DNA of 64,000 nt, taken from contig NZ_RKQF01000002.1 of assembly GCF_003814875.1 (NCBI RefSeq), positions 173,860-237,859 on the forward strand, written 5' to 3'. Source of the DNA: Streptomyces sp. Ag109_O5-1 (lineage in GTDB: Bacteria; Actinomycetota; Actinomycetes; Streptomycetales; Streptomycetaceae). Every line of letters begins with the position of its first letter. Within the stretch, counting starts at the first letter, position 1. Of the stretch, positions 8,027-16,791 are shown in pieces. The notes beneath the pieces were generated by a model, which saw only the letters and a program-made list of their open reading frames with translations, ran no database searches and had not been told where the DNA came from. Made by a program: the position numbers and the translations under genes.

Positions 8027-9414
8027 ACCTCAACGACACCACCAGCGCCGCCGTCCTCGAAGAGCTCCGGCGCCGGCCCGCCGACCGGCGGCGCATCCTG
8101 TTCACCGGCGCGACCGTCGTCACCATGGACCCCGGCCTCGGTGTCGTCGACGGCGCCGACCTCCTCGTCTCGGGCGACACGATCACCGCCGTCGGCCGCC
8201 GACTCGACGCGGCGGACGCCGTGGTCGTCGACGCCACCGGCACGATCCTGGCCCCCGGCTTCGTCGACACCCACCGGCACGCCTGGGAGGCCCAGCTGCG
8301 CCGGATCATGCCGAACGTCGACGACCTCGGCGGCTACGTGATGGCCACCCTCGCCGGCTACGCCACCGTCTACCGGCCCCAGGACATGTACATCGGCACC
8401 AGACTGGCCGCACTGACCGCGATCGACAGCGGCATCACGACCATGCTCGACTTCTCCCACAACTCCCGTACCCACCAGCACTCCGACGCCGCCGTCGAGG
8501 CGCTGCGCGACACCGGCATCCGTGGCGTGCACGCCTCCATGGGCCCGCACTTCGGCGACTGGGACCGGCAGTGGCCCGGCGACCTGACCCGCCTCAAGGA
8601 GCAGTACTTCAGCAGCGACCACCAACTGCTCACGCTGCGCCTGGCGACCCTGGCCACCGCCGAGATCGCCGGACCGGCGCTCGCCTACGGCCCCGAACTC
8701 GCCCGTGTCGCCCAGGAACTGGGCATCGGGGTGAGCGTGGACGCCGTCTTCGGCACCGCCTCGTCCGACGCGGTCCTGCGCTGGGCCAAGGACGGCATCC
8801 TCGGCCCCGACGTCACCCTCATCCACTCCACCGGGCTGACCCCCGAGGCGTGGCGGGCGATGGGCGAGTCCGGCACCACCGTGGCCCTCGCCCCGACCTC
8901 CGATGCCCAGATCGGACTGGAGACCGCGATCCCCGCCGTCGACGAGGCCCTGTCCGTCGGCATCCGCCCCGGACTGAGCATCGACGTCGAAGTCGCCCTG
9001 GCCAGCGACATGTTCACCCAGATGCGGGCCCTGCACGCCATCCAGCGGATGCGCGCGGTCAACGCCGCGTACGGCACCGACCGGCAGCCCTCCCGCATCA
9101 CCACCCACGACGTCCTCGACTTCGCCACGCTCCAGGGCGCCCGCGCCAACGGCCTGGCCGACGTCACCGGTTCACTCACCCCGGGCAAGAAGGCCGACCT
9201 CCTGGTCATCCGGGCCGAGGACCTCAACAACATGCCGCTCAACGACCCGATCGGCACGATCGTGCTGGGCTCCGACGCCCGCAACATCAGCGCCGTCCTC
9301 ATCAACGGCGAGCCCCGCAAGTGGGCCGGACAGGTCCTCGACGTCGACCTGGCCGCCCTGCGCGACGAGGTGCACGCCTCGCGCGAGTACGTACTCAACA
9401 CCCCGGCCGTCTAA
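8023..9414 (+). CDS. Amidohydrolase (chlorohydrolase/deaminase type)
   Basis: Predicted 463-residue cytoplasmic metal-dependent hydrolase. I start at the ATG at 8023, whose ATGA overlaps the upstream stop. Landmarks: N-terminal beta-strands RRILFTGATVVTMDPGLG, metal site FVDTHRHAWEAQ, IHSTGLTPEAW for a later His, an ASDMFTQMRAL stretch with the expected catalytic Asp, and the C-terminal SLTPGKKADLLVIRAEDLN found in TrzA/AtzA and cytosine-deaminase-like enzymes. The substrate cannot be read from sequence; deamination or hydrolysis of an N-heterocycle is the usual reaction. It is probably co-transcribed with the Atu4866 fusion and perhaps the Gly-Phe protein. Confidence 0.88.
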   Translation: MNLNDTTSAAVLEELRRRPADRRRILFTGATVVTMDPGLGVVDGADLLVSGDTITAVGRRLDAADAVVVDATGTILAPGFVDTHRHAWEAQLRRIMPNVDDLGGYVMATLAGYATVYRPQDMYIGTRLAALTAIDSGITTMLDFSHNSRTHQHSDAAVEALRDTGIRGVHASMGPHFGDWDRQWPGDLTRLKEQYFSSDHQLLTLRLATLATAEIAGPALAYGPELARVAQELGIGVSVDAVFGTASSDAVLRWAKDGILGPDVTLIHSTGLTPEAWRAMGESGTTVALAPTSDAQIGLETAIPAVDEALSVGIRPGLSIDVEVALASDMFTQMRALHAIQRMRAVNAAYGTDRQPSRITTHDVLDFATLQGARANGLADVTGSLTPGKKADLLVIRAEDLNNMPLNDPIGTIVLGSDARNISAVLINGEPRKWAGQVLDVDLAALRDEVHASREYVLNTPAV

Positions 9415-9493
9415 GCGTTGTCCCACCCCGTTCCGTGGTCCCCCGGCCGCCCCGCACGCCCGCGGCACCGCCGTCGCACTCTAAGGATGCAGC

Positions 9494-9709
9494 ATGTTCA
9501 TCGGCGCCAGCCTGGGCCCGCAGCTCATGGGCGCGCTGAGCGGCTTCGGCTTCGGCTTCGGCTTCGGCTTCGGCTTCGGCTTCGGCTTCGGCTTCGGCTT
9601 CGGCTTCGGCTTCGGCTTCGGCTTCGGCTTCGGCGGCATCCTGCGGGCCGTCGCAGCGGCATTCGCCCTGGGTGGCCTGCCCGCACTACGCCACCACGGC
9701 ACCGAATAA
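9494..9709 (+). CDS. Small protein with 15 consecutive Gly-Phe dipeptides
   Basis: Predicted 71-residue protein from the ATG at 9494, with AAGGA as ribosome-binding site 7 nt upstream. Residues 1-16 read MFIGASLGPQLMGALS. Residues 17-46 are 15 Gly-Phe repeats. The tail reads GGILRAVAAAFALGGLPALR, then HHGTE. The flanks are hydrophobic or amphipathic, so it may be membrane-associated or self-assembling; FG-rich low-complexity chains can phase-separate. It lies 79 nt after the amidohydrolase on the same strand and may share its transcript. I know no characterised homologue. The alternative is a chance frame through a microsatellite, though the start signal argues for translation. Confidence 0.55.
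   Translation: MFIGASLGPQLMGALSGFGFGFGFGFGFGFGFGFGFGFGFGFGFGFGGILRAVAAAFALGGLPALRHHGTE
9542..9631 (+). repeat. (GGCTTC)15 microsatellite
   Basis: Fifteen perfect copies of GGCTTC span 90 bases with no interruption. Because the unit is six bases, slippage would change the encoded protein by Gly-Phe pairs without shifting its frame. Perfect identity across copies suggests recent expansion or active slippage. Confidence 0.95.
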
Positions 9710-9841
9710 CCCCTCGCCCGCACAACGGCCCGACGCACTTGTGAGGGCGCTCGCAACGGCTGGCACAGTGAGGTGGATCGGTCCTGGTTACCGTGTCTGA
9801 GGCGGGAGTTGAGCGTCCGTCCGGGCGTAGGGACGTCGCCG

Positions 9842-9912
9842 TGGATCGTGTTGAATGAGCTGCCGGACCGGGAGGCGTTGTGCGGGATCCTGCACGTGCC
9901 GCACACCGGTAG
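9842..9912 (+). pseudogene. IS5-family transposase N-terminal scrap
   Basis: The plus strand reads WIVLNELPDREALCGILHVP, then HTGS. In intact IS5-type transposases of Streptomyces a VSDELWxLIEPLLP segment precedes PDRQALCGILFVLHTGIQWE. Here the first part is collapsed to a few residues by deletion and the rest is absent. The piece lies just beyond the GH76 stop codon. Confidence 0.45.
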
Positions 9913-9917
9913 CGTCC

Positions 9918-11798
9918 TCACCCGGCGGCGGTGAGCGCCCCCAGGGCACTCGCCTGGGTCCGCCAGTCGGTCTGGTTCGGGCTGGTGCCGGCCCAGCGCT
10001 CGCCGAGGGCGTTGAGGGAGGTCCGGTCCTGCGCCCACAGGGTGTCCGCCTGCTTCTGCACGTAACTCCGGTACGTACTGGAGCCGGTGGCGGTCGCCAG
10101 GTCGGCGAGGTTCCGCATGAAGACGCCCTTGAACTGCTTCTGGTTGTCGTCGCAGGACGCCGAGCCGACGTCGCAGGACTCGGTGAGCACTCCGCCGACG
10201 GTCAGTGCCGAGTTGCCGACCGCGGCATCGGCCAGGGTCCGCGCGGAGGTCAGCAGGGAGCTGTCACCGGTCGACTTCCACAGTTCGGTGAAGCCGCCGA
10301 TGGCCAGCCCCTGGTTGTAACTCCAAACGGTGGAACCGTTGTTGGCGCAGGCCGAGGTAAGCCCGTCGTTCACGAGCCCCGAAGAGTTGATCATCCCGCT
10401 CGCCCTGTACCAGGCCGCGGCCGTGGTCGCCCGCTGGAGCCACACGGTGTCGCCCGGGATACGCTGGTGCAGTGCGGTGGTCAGCCACAGGTACTGCCCG
10501 TTCGTCACCGCGTTCTTGTAGGTCCGCTCACGGTCCCACCAGACGCCACCAGCGCAGGTGCCGGTGTCCCAGTACTGCTGGACGTAGTTGGTGATGGTCA
10601 CCGCCTCGTTGAGATACCGGGCGTCGCCGGTGTGGTCGTACGCGTCGATCCAGGCGATGGCCCACCAGCCCGAGTCGTCGATGGAACGGCTGATGAAGTC
10701 GCCCTCGATCGCGTCCGAACTGCGCACCCCGGCGGCGAAGGCGCCCTTGTTCTGGTCGAAGGTGCGCGCGATGACCCAGTCGTAGTCGTGCGTGCCGGTG
10801 GTCTTCGCGAAGTCGATGAGGGCGGTGAGGGTGGCGGCCGAGTTCCACCAACTGCTCGGCCACCAGCCGTTGTAGGGGTCGTACGAGGTCATCAGGGTGT
10901 CCGCCGCCGCGCGCGCCCTGGTCGGTGCGGGCCTGACCCATGCGGTGCAGCTGCCCTCGTTGTGGCTCGCCTCCCGGCCACAGGCGCGGACCGCGCCGCC
11001 GTAGAGGAGGCCGCGCGGGTCGCGAGTGGCGTACATCGCGGTACGGGTGCCGGTGGCTCCGGACGGGGTGGACGTACGGCCGAGGGAGGAGCCGTCCGGC
11101 CAGGTCGAGCCGCCGTCCCAGGAGCGGTCCAGCCAGATCTCGTCACCGGCGCCGCCGCTGTCGATGCTCGCCCAGGCCATGGAGTTCTGCTGGTCGACGT
11201 GGAGCCGGATGGTGCGGCCGTAGAGGGTGGTGGACGGTACCGGCAGGTCGTCGCCGGCCGCCCGGTCCGCGCTCGTGCCGTCGCAGAGGGTGTCGCAGGC
11301 GGTGGGGTAGACCCAGTTCGTGCAGCCGACCCCGGACGCGTCGCCGCAGGCCCGGACCAGGCCACGGCGATGGTTTCGGGGGTCGGTGATGTTGTACATC
11401 AGCGTCCTGGTGCCGGTCCAGGTGCCCGGGATGCTGGCCTTGCCGAGCAGTCCCTCCCAGGTGGCGCCGCCGTCCCAGGAGCGGTCCAGCCACACCGAGT
11501 CCCCGGTCACGCCGTCGTCGATGCTGGCCCACGCCATGTCGTCCGCGTCGGACACGTGCAGTTCCAGGCGGCGGCCGTTGAGGTCCTTGTCCGGTACCGG
11601 GAAGGTCTCCTGCCGGGCCTGCGAAGGGTCGAGCGTGTCACAGGTCAGGACGCAGACCTGGGTGGCGGCGGACGCGGGGGGCGCGGCCGGCACCAGGGCG
11701 GCGAACGCGAGCGCGGCCGCGAGGAGAAGGCCGAGAAGGCGTGGTATGACAACGATGTCCGAGCGGCGTGAGTGCACCGGGGCTCGCCTCGATTTCAC
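9918..11798 (-). CDS. Secreted GH76 glycosidase (alpha-1,6-mannanase type)
   Basis: Predicted 626 residues from a GTG at 11798 that gives an RR-rich signal peptide (IVVIPRLLGLLLAAALAFAA) ending PPASA. Two related domains of about 110 residues follow. Each holds MAWASID, a DxxWLDRSWDGG motif and a closing RACG segment, like repeats seen in other Streptomyces glycosidases. The C-terminal catalytic domain starts near YDPYNGWWPSSWWNSAATLT; the paired catalytic Asp of GH76 is in SRSIDDSGWWAIAWIDAYD. GH76 enzymes cut alpha-1,6-mannan of fungal or yeast cell walls. It is transcribed divergently from the rhamnosidase. Confidence 0.88.
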   Translation of the reverse strand: MKSRRAPVHSRRSDIVVIPRLLGLLLAAALAFAALVPAAPPASAATQVCVLTCDTLDPSQARQETFPVPDKDLNGRRLELHVSDADDMAWASIDDGVTGDSVWLDRSWDGGATWEGLLGKASIPGTWTGTRTLMYNITDPRNHRRGLVRACGDASGVGCTNWVYPTACDTLCDGTSADRAAGDDLPVPSTTLYGRTIRLHVDQQNSMAWASIDSGGAGDEIWLDRSWDGGSTWPDGSSLGRTSTPSGATGTRTAMYATRDPRGLLYGGAVRACGREASHNEGSCTAWVRPAPTRARAAADTLMTSYDPYNGWWPSSWWNSAATLTALIDFAKTTGTHDYDWVIARTFDQNKGAFAAGVRSSDAIEGDFISRSIDDSGWWAIAWIDAYDHTGDARYLNEAVTITNYVQQYWDTGTCAGGVWWDRERTYKNAVTNGQYLWLTTALHQRIPGDTVWLQRATTAAAWYRASGMINSSGLVNDGLTSACANNGSTVWSYNQGLAIGGFTELWKSTGDSSLLTSARTLADAAVGNSALTVGGVLTESCDVGSASCDDNQKQFKGVFMRNLADLATATGSSTYRSYVQKQADTLWAQDRTSLNALGERWAGTSPNQTDWRTQASALGALTAAG

Positions 11799-12131
11799 GA
11801 TGGGGGATGACGGTCGGTGCGCGTGACGGGGGCCGAGGGCTCCGGCCGGGCCCGGCCCGAATCGAGGCACTGGTCCATACCGGTCTGCGAGGCAGTGAAC
11901 CGGCTTGGCGAGGCCCTGTCAATGCCGCAAGGGCGCATCGTTCCATGGGAGTTGAGAGACGGCCGTGACGGGTTGACACCCGGTTTTCGGGCGCCCATCA
12001 TCGGTGGAACTTCGGCGAGGTTCCTCGTGCGTCCAGCTGCCGCAACAGACACGGGGCTTCGCACGGCACGTTTTTGAATCGTTTCAGATGCTGCGTTTCC
12101 AGGCACCCGCGCCCCCACCCAGGAGGTCTCC
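11799..12131. other. Divergent regulatory region between GH76 and GH78 genes
   Basis: This 333-base gap must hold the promoters of both glycosidase genes. A LacI-type palindrome lies near the right end. I see no coding sequence with good bias in it. Confidence 0.6.
12075..12086 (+). promoter_or_regulatory. LacI-family operator-like palindrome
   Basis: TGAATCGTTTCA is an inverted repeat close to the TGAAACGTTTCA-type sites used by LacI-family sugar regulators in Streptomyces. It lies 46 nt before the GH78 start. No lacI gene is adjacent; the nearest is at 23.3 kb, and its own predicted site looks different. Confidence 0.45.
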
Positions 12132-15032
12132 ATGCGCCGTCGCTCACCACTGAGCAGACCGCCGGGCCGGCACCATCTGCTCGGTCTCGCCGTCCTCGCG
12201 GCCACCGTGCTCGCCACGGGCCCGGTCCCCGCCACCGAAGCCGTACCGATGTCCGCCAAGGAGACCCCGCCGGACGCCCGGACCGCGGCGGTCGACCCCC
12301 TGAACTACTCGCCGACCTCACGCACCCTCAAGCCGACCGCCGTCTACCGGACGTCCGGCAGCGTCGCGAACCCGCAGAACGTGCTGAGCGGACAGCCGAC
12401 CCGGATCTCCGGCTCTCAGTCGGCCGTCACCCTCGACTTCGGCAAAGAGGTCGGCGGCCTGACAACGTTATCCTTCGGGAGTACGAGTGACAGCGGGCAA
12501 CGGGTCGGCCTGGCCTTCAGCGAGTCGTCCCTGAACGTGGGAAACAACAGCGACCGCAGCAGCGGCCGCGACGGCGAAGACGGCGCCCTCTACGCCACGG
12601 CCCCCGCGGGCGGCACCTACACCGTCCCCACCGCTCAACTCCGTGGCGGATTTCGCTATTTGACCGTCTTCCTGGACACCTCTGGCTGGGTGGACCTCAA
12701 GGGCGTCAGTCTCGCCTTCACCGCGGCACCCGGGAAGTCGGACCCGGCCGACTACCCCAACTACTTCCACTCCAGCGACGACCTGCTCAACCGCATCTGG
12801 TACGCCGGGGCCTACACGGTGCAGCTCGACACGATCGCCCCGGACCAGGGCCGCGCCTGGCCCCCGCCGGCCTCGGCCTGGGACAACGGCGCGACCGTCG
12901 GCGTGGGCGACTCCGTCCTGGTCGACGGCGCCAAGCGCGACCGCACAGTGTGGCCCGGCGACATGGGCATCGCCGGACCCACGCAGTACGCGTACTCGGG
13001 CGACCTCACCTCGACCCGCAACGCGCTCACGACGATGTACGACGCGCAGTCGGCGGACGGCGAAATCCCGTGGTCGGGGCCGCCGTTCAACCTCACCGGC
13101 TCGGACACCTACCACACCTGGACGCTGCTGGGCACGTCGACGTACTACACGTACACCGCCGACCGGACGTGGCTGGACTCCGAATGGGCCAACTACAAGC
13201 GCGGGATGGCCTTCATCACCAACAAGATCGACGGCCACAACCTGCTCGACGTGACCCGCACCCAGGACTGGGCCCGCGTCGGTCAGGGCGGTGAGAACAT
13301 CTCCGCCAACGCGCTGCTCTACGCCGCGCTCAAGGGCGGCGCGACCCTGGCCACGGCCGAGGGCGACAGCGCACTCGCCGCGAGCTGGACCGGCGAGGCG
13401 GACGCGATCAAGGCCGCGGCCAACTCCCGGCTGTGGGACGGCTCGAAGGGCATGTACAAGGACAACCCCACCAGCGGTCTGTACCCGCAGGACGGCAACT
13501 CCCTCGCGGTCTGGTACGGATTGACCGATTCGGCGGCCAAGGCGCGGAGCGTCGTCGCTGGGCTCGGGAGGAACTGGGGCGCGTACGGCCCCACCACCCC
13601 CGAATGGGGCGGCAACGTCTCGCCGTTCGCGGGCGGTATGGAGCTCAACGCCCGCTTCACGGCGAACGACGACTACACCGCCCTCGACCAGATCCGGCGC
13701 ACCTGGGGCCACATGCTCGACAGCGACATCGGCACGAAGAGCACCTTCTGGGAGGGCGTCAAGGCTGACGGCGGCCTGGCCTACGGCGGTTCGTTCATGA
13801 GCCTGGCCCACGGCTGGTCCTCGGCCCCCACCTCCACGCTCACCTTCGACGTGCTGGGCACCGCACCCGAGTCGGCGACGGGCGCCTACCGCTTCGTCCC
13901 GCACCCCGGCGACCTGACCAGCGCCGAGGGGCGTATCACCCTGCCCCAGGGCGCCGTCGACGCCTCCTGGTCCCGCGACCCCGCCGCCGGCACCTACTCG
14001 GCGCACCTGACCAGCCCGTCCGGCACCAGCGGCCGGATCGGCGTCCCGAAGTTCGACGGCGGCGACGTCTCGGTCTCCGTGAACGGCACCGTCGTCTGGA
14101 GCAACGGAACCTTCACGCCCGCCTCCGGCATCACCGGCGCGAGCCAGGACGACACCTACGTCTACCTCACCGGCGTCGCCCCGGGCAGCTACAACGTGAC
14201 CGCGACCGGCCTCGGCAACCCGGCCCCGTCCGCCGACCCGGCCACCACCGGCACGCTGCGCGCGGGCTACACCCGGTGCGCGGGCGAGGGCGGCGCCTGC
14301 TCCTTCAGCGGCACCCGCTCGGTGGCCTACGGCGCCGGGGCCTACACGTACAAGACCGTGACCGACAGCACCGCCTGCACGAACGACTCCTTCGACGGCG
14401 ACCCGGCGCCGAATCTTGTCAAGTCCTGCTACGTCGCCGACGCGGGCGGTCCGCCCGGCTACACCGTCTGCGCGGCCGAGAACGGGACCTGTGCCGTACC
14501 CGGCTACAACCGTGACGTGGTCTACGGCGCCAACGGCAACTTCGTGCACCAGATCACCAACGGGTCCGTCACCTGCTCCAACGCCCACTTCGGCGATCCC
14601 GTCGACGGGGTCGCCAAGTCCTGCTACCTGCCGTCCGCCGGGGCGCCGGCCGGGGGCTGGACCAAGTGCGCTGATCAGAACGGCACTTGTTCGGCCGCCG
14701 CCGGACAGCCGGTGATGTACGGCGCGTTCGGAGCGTTCACCACGCTGACGGCGACCGGCGACACCCCGTGCACCGACGCGAGGTTCGGCGACCCGATCCC
14801 CGGCGAGTCCAAAGCCTGCTACACCGCCACCGGCGGCCCGGCCGGTTACGCCACGAACTGCTCGGACGAAACCGGGACCTGTGCCTCCAGCGGACAGCAG
14901 ACCGTGGCCTACGGCGCCCGGGGCACCTTCGTCTACCGGACGTTCACCGGCGGCACCGCTTGCACGACCGTGGCATTCGGCGGCACGGACCCGCTGCCTG
15001 GCGTGCGGAAGGGCTGCTACCTCACTTCCTGA
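12132..15032 (+). CDS. Secreted GH78-type alpha-L-rhamnosidase with four Cys-rich repeats
   Basis: Predicted 966 residues with an AGGAGG ribosome-binding site. A signal peptide (about 1-37) and a beta-sandwich domain (VTLDFGKEVGGLTTLSF) precede an (alpha/alpha)6 barrel. Barrel markers are WPGDMGIAGPTQYAYSGD, EIPWSGPPFN and TPEWGGNVSPFAGGMELNAR. The C-terminal part, from about residue 712, holds four repeats of about 62 residues built on CxxENGTCxxxG...VxYGAxG...TCxxxxFGDPxPG...KxCY, probably carbohydrate-binding. A TTA leucine codon (12468-12470, codon 113) is rare in Streptomyces and implies bldA-dependent translation. A perfect terminator hairpin follows. The exact substrate is uncertain. 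Confidence 0.85.
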   Translation: MRRRSPLSRPPGRHHLLGLAVLAATVLATGPVPATEAVPMSAKETPPDARTAAVDPLNYSPTSRTLKPTAVYRTSGSVANPQNVLSGQPTRISGSQSAVTLDFGKEVGGLTTLSFGSTSDSGQRVGLAFSESSLNVGNNSDRSSGRDGEDGALYATAPAGGTYTVPTAQLRGGFRYLTVFLDTSGWVDLKGVSLAFTAAPGKSDPADYPNYFHSSDDLLNRIWYAGAYTVQLDTIAPDQGRAWPPPASAWDNGATVGVGDSVLVDGAKRDRTVWPGDMGIAGPTQYAYSGDLTSTRNALTTMYDAQSADGEIPWSGPPFNLTGSDTYHTWTLLGTSTYYTYTADRTWLDSEWANYKRGMAFITNKIDGHNLLDVTRTQDWARVGQGGENISANALLYAALKGGATLATAEGDSALAASWTGEADAIKAAANSRLWDGSKGMYKDNPTSGLYPQDGNSLAVWYGLTDSAAKARSVVAGLGRNWGAYGPTTPEWGGNVSPFAGGMELNARFTANDDYTALDQIRRTWGHMLDSDIGTKSTFWEGVKADGGLAYGGSFMSLAHGWSSAPTSTLTFDVLGTAPESATGAYRFVPHPGDLTSAEGRITLPQGAVDASWSRDPAAGTYSAHLTSPSGTSGRIGVPKFDGGDVSVSVNGTVVWSNGTFTPASGITGASQDDTYVYLTGVAPGSYNVTATGLGNPAPSADPATTGTLRAGYTRCAGEGGACSFSGTRSVAYGAGAYTYKTVTDSTACTNDSFDGDPAPNLVKSCYVADAGGPPGYTVCAAENGTCAVPGYNRDVVYGANGNFVHQITNGSVTCSNAHFGDPVDGVAKSCYLPSAGAPAGGWTKCADQNGTCSAAAGQPVMYGAFGAFTTLTATGDTPCTDARFGDPIPGESKACYTATGGPAGYATNCSDETGTCASSGQQTVAYGARGTFVYRTFTGGTACTTVAFGGTDPLPGVRKGCYLTS

Positions 15033-15037
15033 ATCCT

Positions 15038-15074
15038 CCGGCAGCCCGCCCGAGTCCGTCGGGCGGGCTGCCGG
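15038..15074. terminator. Bidirectional terminator between convergent genes
   Basis: A perfect 16-bp stem (15038-15053 with 15059-15074) and a 5-base loop sit between the rhamnosidase stop and the stop of the convergent gene at 15076. It probably ends both transcripts. Confidence 0.9.
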
Positions 15075-15075
15075 A

Positions 15076-15432
15076 TCATTCGGGGTGAGCCACCGCCTCC
15101 TTCTGCAGTTGTACCGCCGCGAGCAGGCTCAGTCTCGGCTCCGCCTGACGTAGCGCCTTCACGGCGGCGACCGAGCCGACGTCCCCGGTGAAGCCGGCGG
15201 CGGCCAGCCGGGAGCGGACCCAGCGGGCGCGCAGTCGGGCCTCGGTGGCGCCGGCGGTGGACTCCACGAGTGCGACGGCGCGTTCCAGGCCCGGGCGTTC
15301 CTCCGGCGAGGCGTTCGCCAGCGCCTGGCGCAGGGCCGCCGCGGCCTCGTCCGTGTCTCGGACGGTCAGCACGAAGGTGTTCTTCCTGCTCAGTCCCGTG
15401 ATTCCTGTCATGAGCGTCAGCCTGACGGCCAT
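15076..15432 (-). CDS. Conserved hypothetical protein
   Basis: Predicted 118 residues from the ATG at 15432 (MAVRLTLMTGITGLSRKNTF). It is mostly alpha-helical and charged, with LTVRDTDEAAAALRQALANA, EERPGLERAVALVESTAGAT and ARWVRSRLAAAGFTGDVGS. No signal peptide or membrane segment is seen. I do not recognise a family. An alternative start lies 20 codons upstream, but that extension looks non-coding. Confidence 0.5.
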   Translation of the reverse strand: MAVRLTLMTGITGLSRKNTFVLTVRDTDEAAAALRQALANASPEERPGLERAVALVESTAGATEARLRARWVRSRLAAAGFTGDVGSVAAVKALRQAEPRLSLLAAVQLQKEAVAHPE

Positions 15433-15602
15433 GACCGGCGCGCGCCAAGCGACTTGAGGAATCTCAGAGGTGCCGCGGGGCCCGCAGCTCACCGAGCCGG
15501 CCGTAGGCGTAGAAGAACGGGCCGATCTGGCCGGCCGGCGCGAGGCGCGTGGCGGGGGCGGACAGCGCTGGGCTGCTCTTCCCCGCCACGCCGGAGCGAA
15601 CG

Positions 15603-15974
15603 TCAGATGGCCCGGGCGGTGGGCAGGATGGTGATCTCGGTGAGGTTGACGCGACGAGGGACGGCGGCCATGAAGGCGACGGTCTCGGCGATGTCGGCAC
15701 TCTGCAGAACGTCGATGTCGTGGATGAGGTCGGCCACCAGCTTGGAGGCGTCAGGGTCGGTGACGTGGTCGGGAAGCTCGGTGTCGACCATGCCGGGCTC
15801 GATGGTGGCCACACGGACCATCTTGGGGCCGAGCTCGACGCGCAGCAGCCGGGTGAGGTGGCTGATGTACGCCTTGGTGCCGGAGCAGACGGAGAACTTC
15901 GTAAGGGCTGGAGGCGCCGGAGACCACGGCGACACGGCCGGCGAGGGGGTACCGGTGAGCAGGGCAGCAGACAT
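15603..15974 (-). pseudogene. Short-chain dehydrogenase, 5'-truncated
   Basis: The minus strand encodes the second half of a classical SDR: FSVCSGTKAYISHLTRLLRV holds the YxxxK-like segment (here SGTKAYI), then VRVATIEPGMVDTELPDHVT and a C-terminal VAFMAAVPRRVNLTEITILP. The Rossmann N-terminus (TGxxxGIG, NAG motif) is absent. The strand-4 sequence GRVAVVSGASS sits in another frame just upstream, implying an indel near 15910. With the first half lost this cannot bind NAD(P). Confidence 0.7.
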
Positions 15975-16090
15975 CACAGAAGCTCGATCTCTTTGATCAC
16001 AGGAGGGTGAGCGGGGACGGCGGGAAGCTCCGGGTGCCCGAACGGGTCCGCCGGGTCGGACAGGTCGGGCACCCGGCGGAGCGTCAGCGG

Positions 16091-16665
16091 TCAGGCGGCG
16101 TCGTCGTGCGCGGTGGCCGCGGACTTCTCGCGCCACGGAGCGAGGTCGTCCTGCACCTGCCGGTACTTGACGTCGAGCCGCTCCAGCGTGTCGCGCCCCA
16201 GGTAGAGATGGGTGGGCAGCTTCTCGGCGGCGGCCACCTCGGCGATGAGGGCGGCGCCCTTGACGGGGTCGCCGAGCTGGGCGTGGTTGGCCCGGACCTG
16301 CTTGCGCATCACGGGCAGCACGGCGCGGGTGACGTTGATCAACCGAAGACGTTGAGGTCGAACAGCGAGCGGGCCTCCGCGTCGATGATCTCCTCCAGCG
16401 CGCCCAGCAGGCCGCGGCCGGCGTTGTTCACCAGGACGTCGATGCCGCCGAACCGCTCCACAGCCGCCTCGACCGCCTGCGGAATGCTGTCGTTGTCCGT
16501 GACGTCCAAGGCGACCGCGAAGACCTTTTCGGAATTCTTCAGATCGTCCGGTACGCTCTCCGGATTTCGTACGGCGACCACGACATTGTTACCGCCTGCC
16601 AGAGCGGCACGGGCAATTTCCGCGCCGATTCCGCGGGAGGCACCGGTGACAAACCACGTAGCCAT
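16091..16665 (-). pseudogene. Short-chain dehydrogenase with frameshift and catalytic-core deletion
   Basis: An AAGGAGG site precedes the ATG at 16665. The start is intact: MATWFVTGASRGIGAEIARA, then DVTDNDSIPQAVEAAVERFG and IDVLVNNAGRGLLGALEE. At 16339-16342 the frame shifts after LFDLNVFG and continues as INVTRAVLPVMRKQ. It then jumps directly to RANHAQLGDPVKGAALIAEV. The intervening 100-plus residues of the family, including the catalytic Ser, Tyr and Lys, are missing. Cofactor binding may be preserved but catalysis cannot be. It is a neighbour of an MmyB-type regulator that probably once controlled it. Confidence 0.8.
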
Positions 16666-16791
16666 GGGAAAAACCTCCTTCGTTCTTTTCCCCTTCGAGG
16701 AGATTTCCTGTTGACGTATTCGAGTCTGTGCCTCCTCCCCGGTGATATGAAGGCAGCGGTTTTCCTGGGAGATCTGCACCCAGGGTGACGC

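Noticed and set aside
9481..10038. Minus-strand frame with a long Pro-Lys repeat
   Set aside because: It is the complement of the GGCTTC repeat; it has no suitable start signal and runs through a non-coding tail. The plus-strand Gly-Phe frame has a ribosome-binding site.
12468..14588. 706-residue minus-strand frame opposite the rhamnosidase
   Set aside because: Low-complexity Gly/Val/Arg composition and no motif; a shadow of the GH78 gene.
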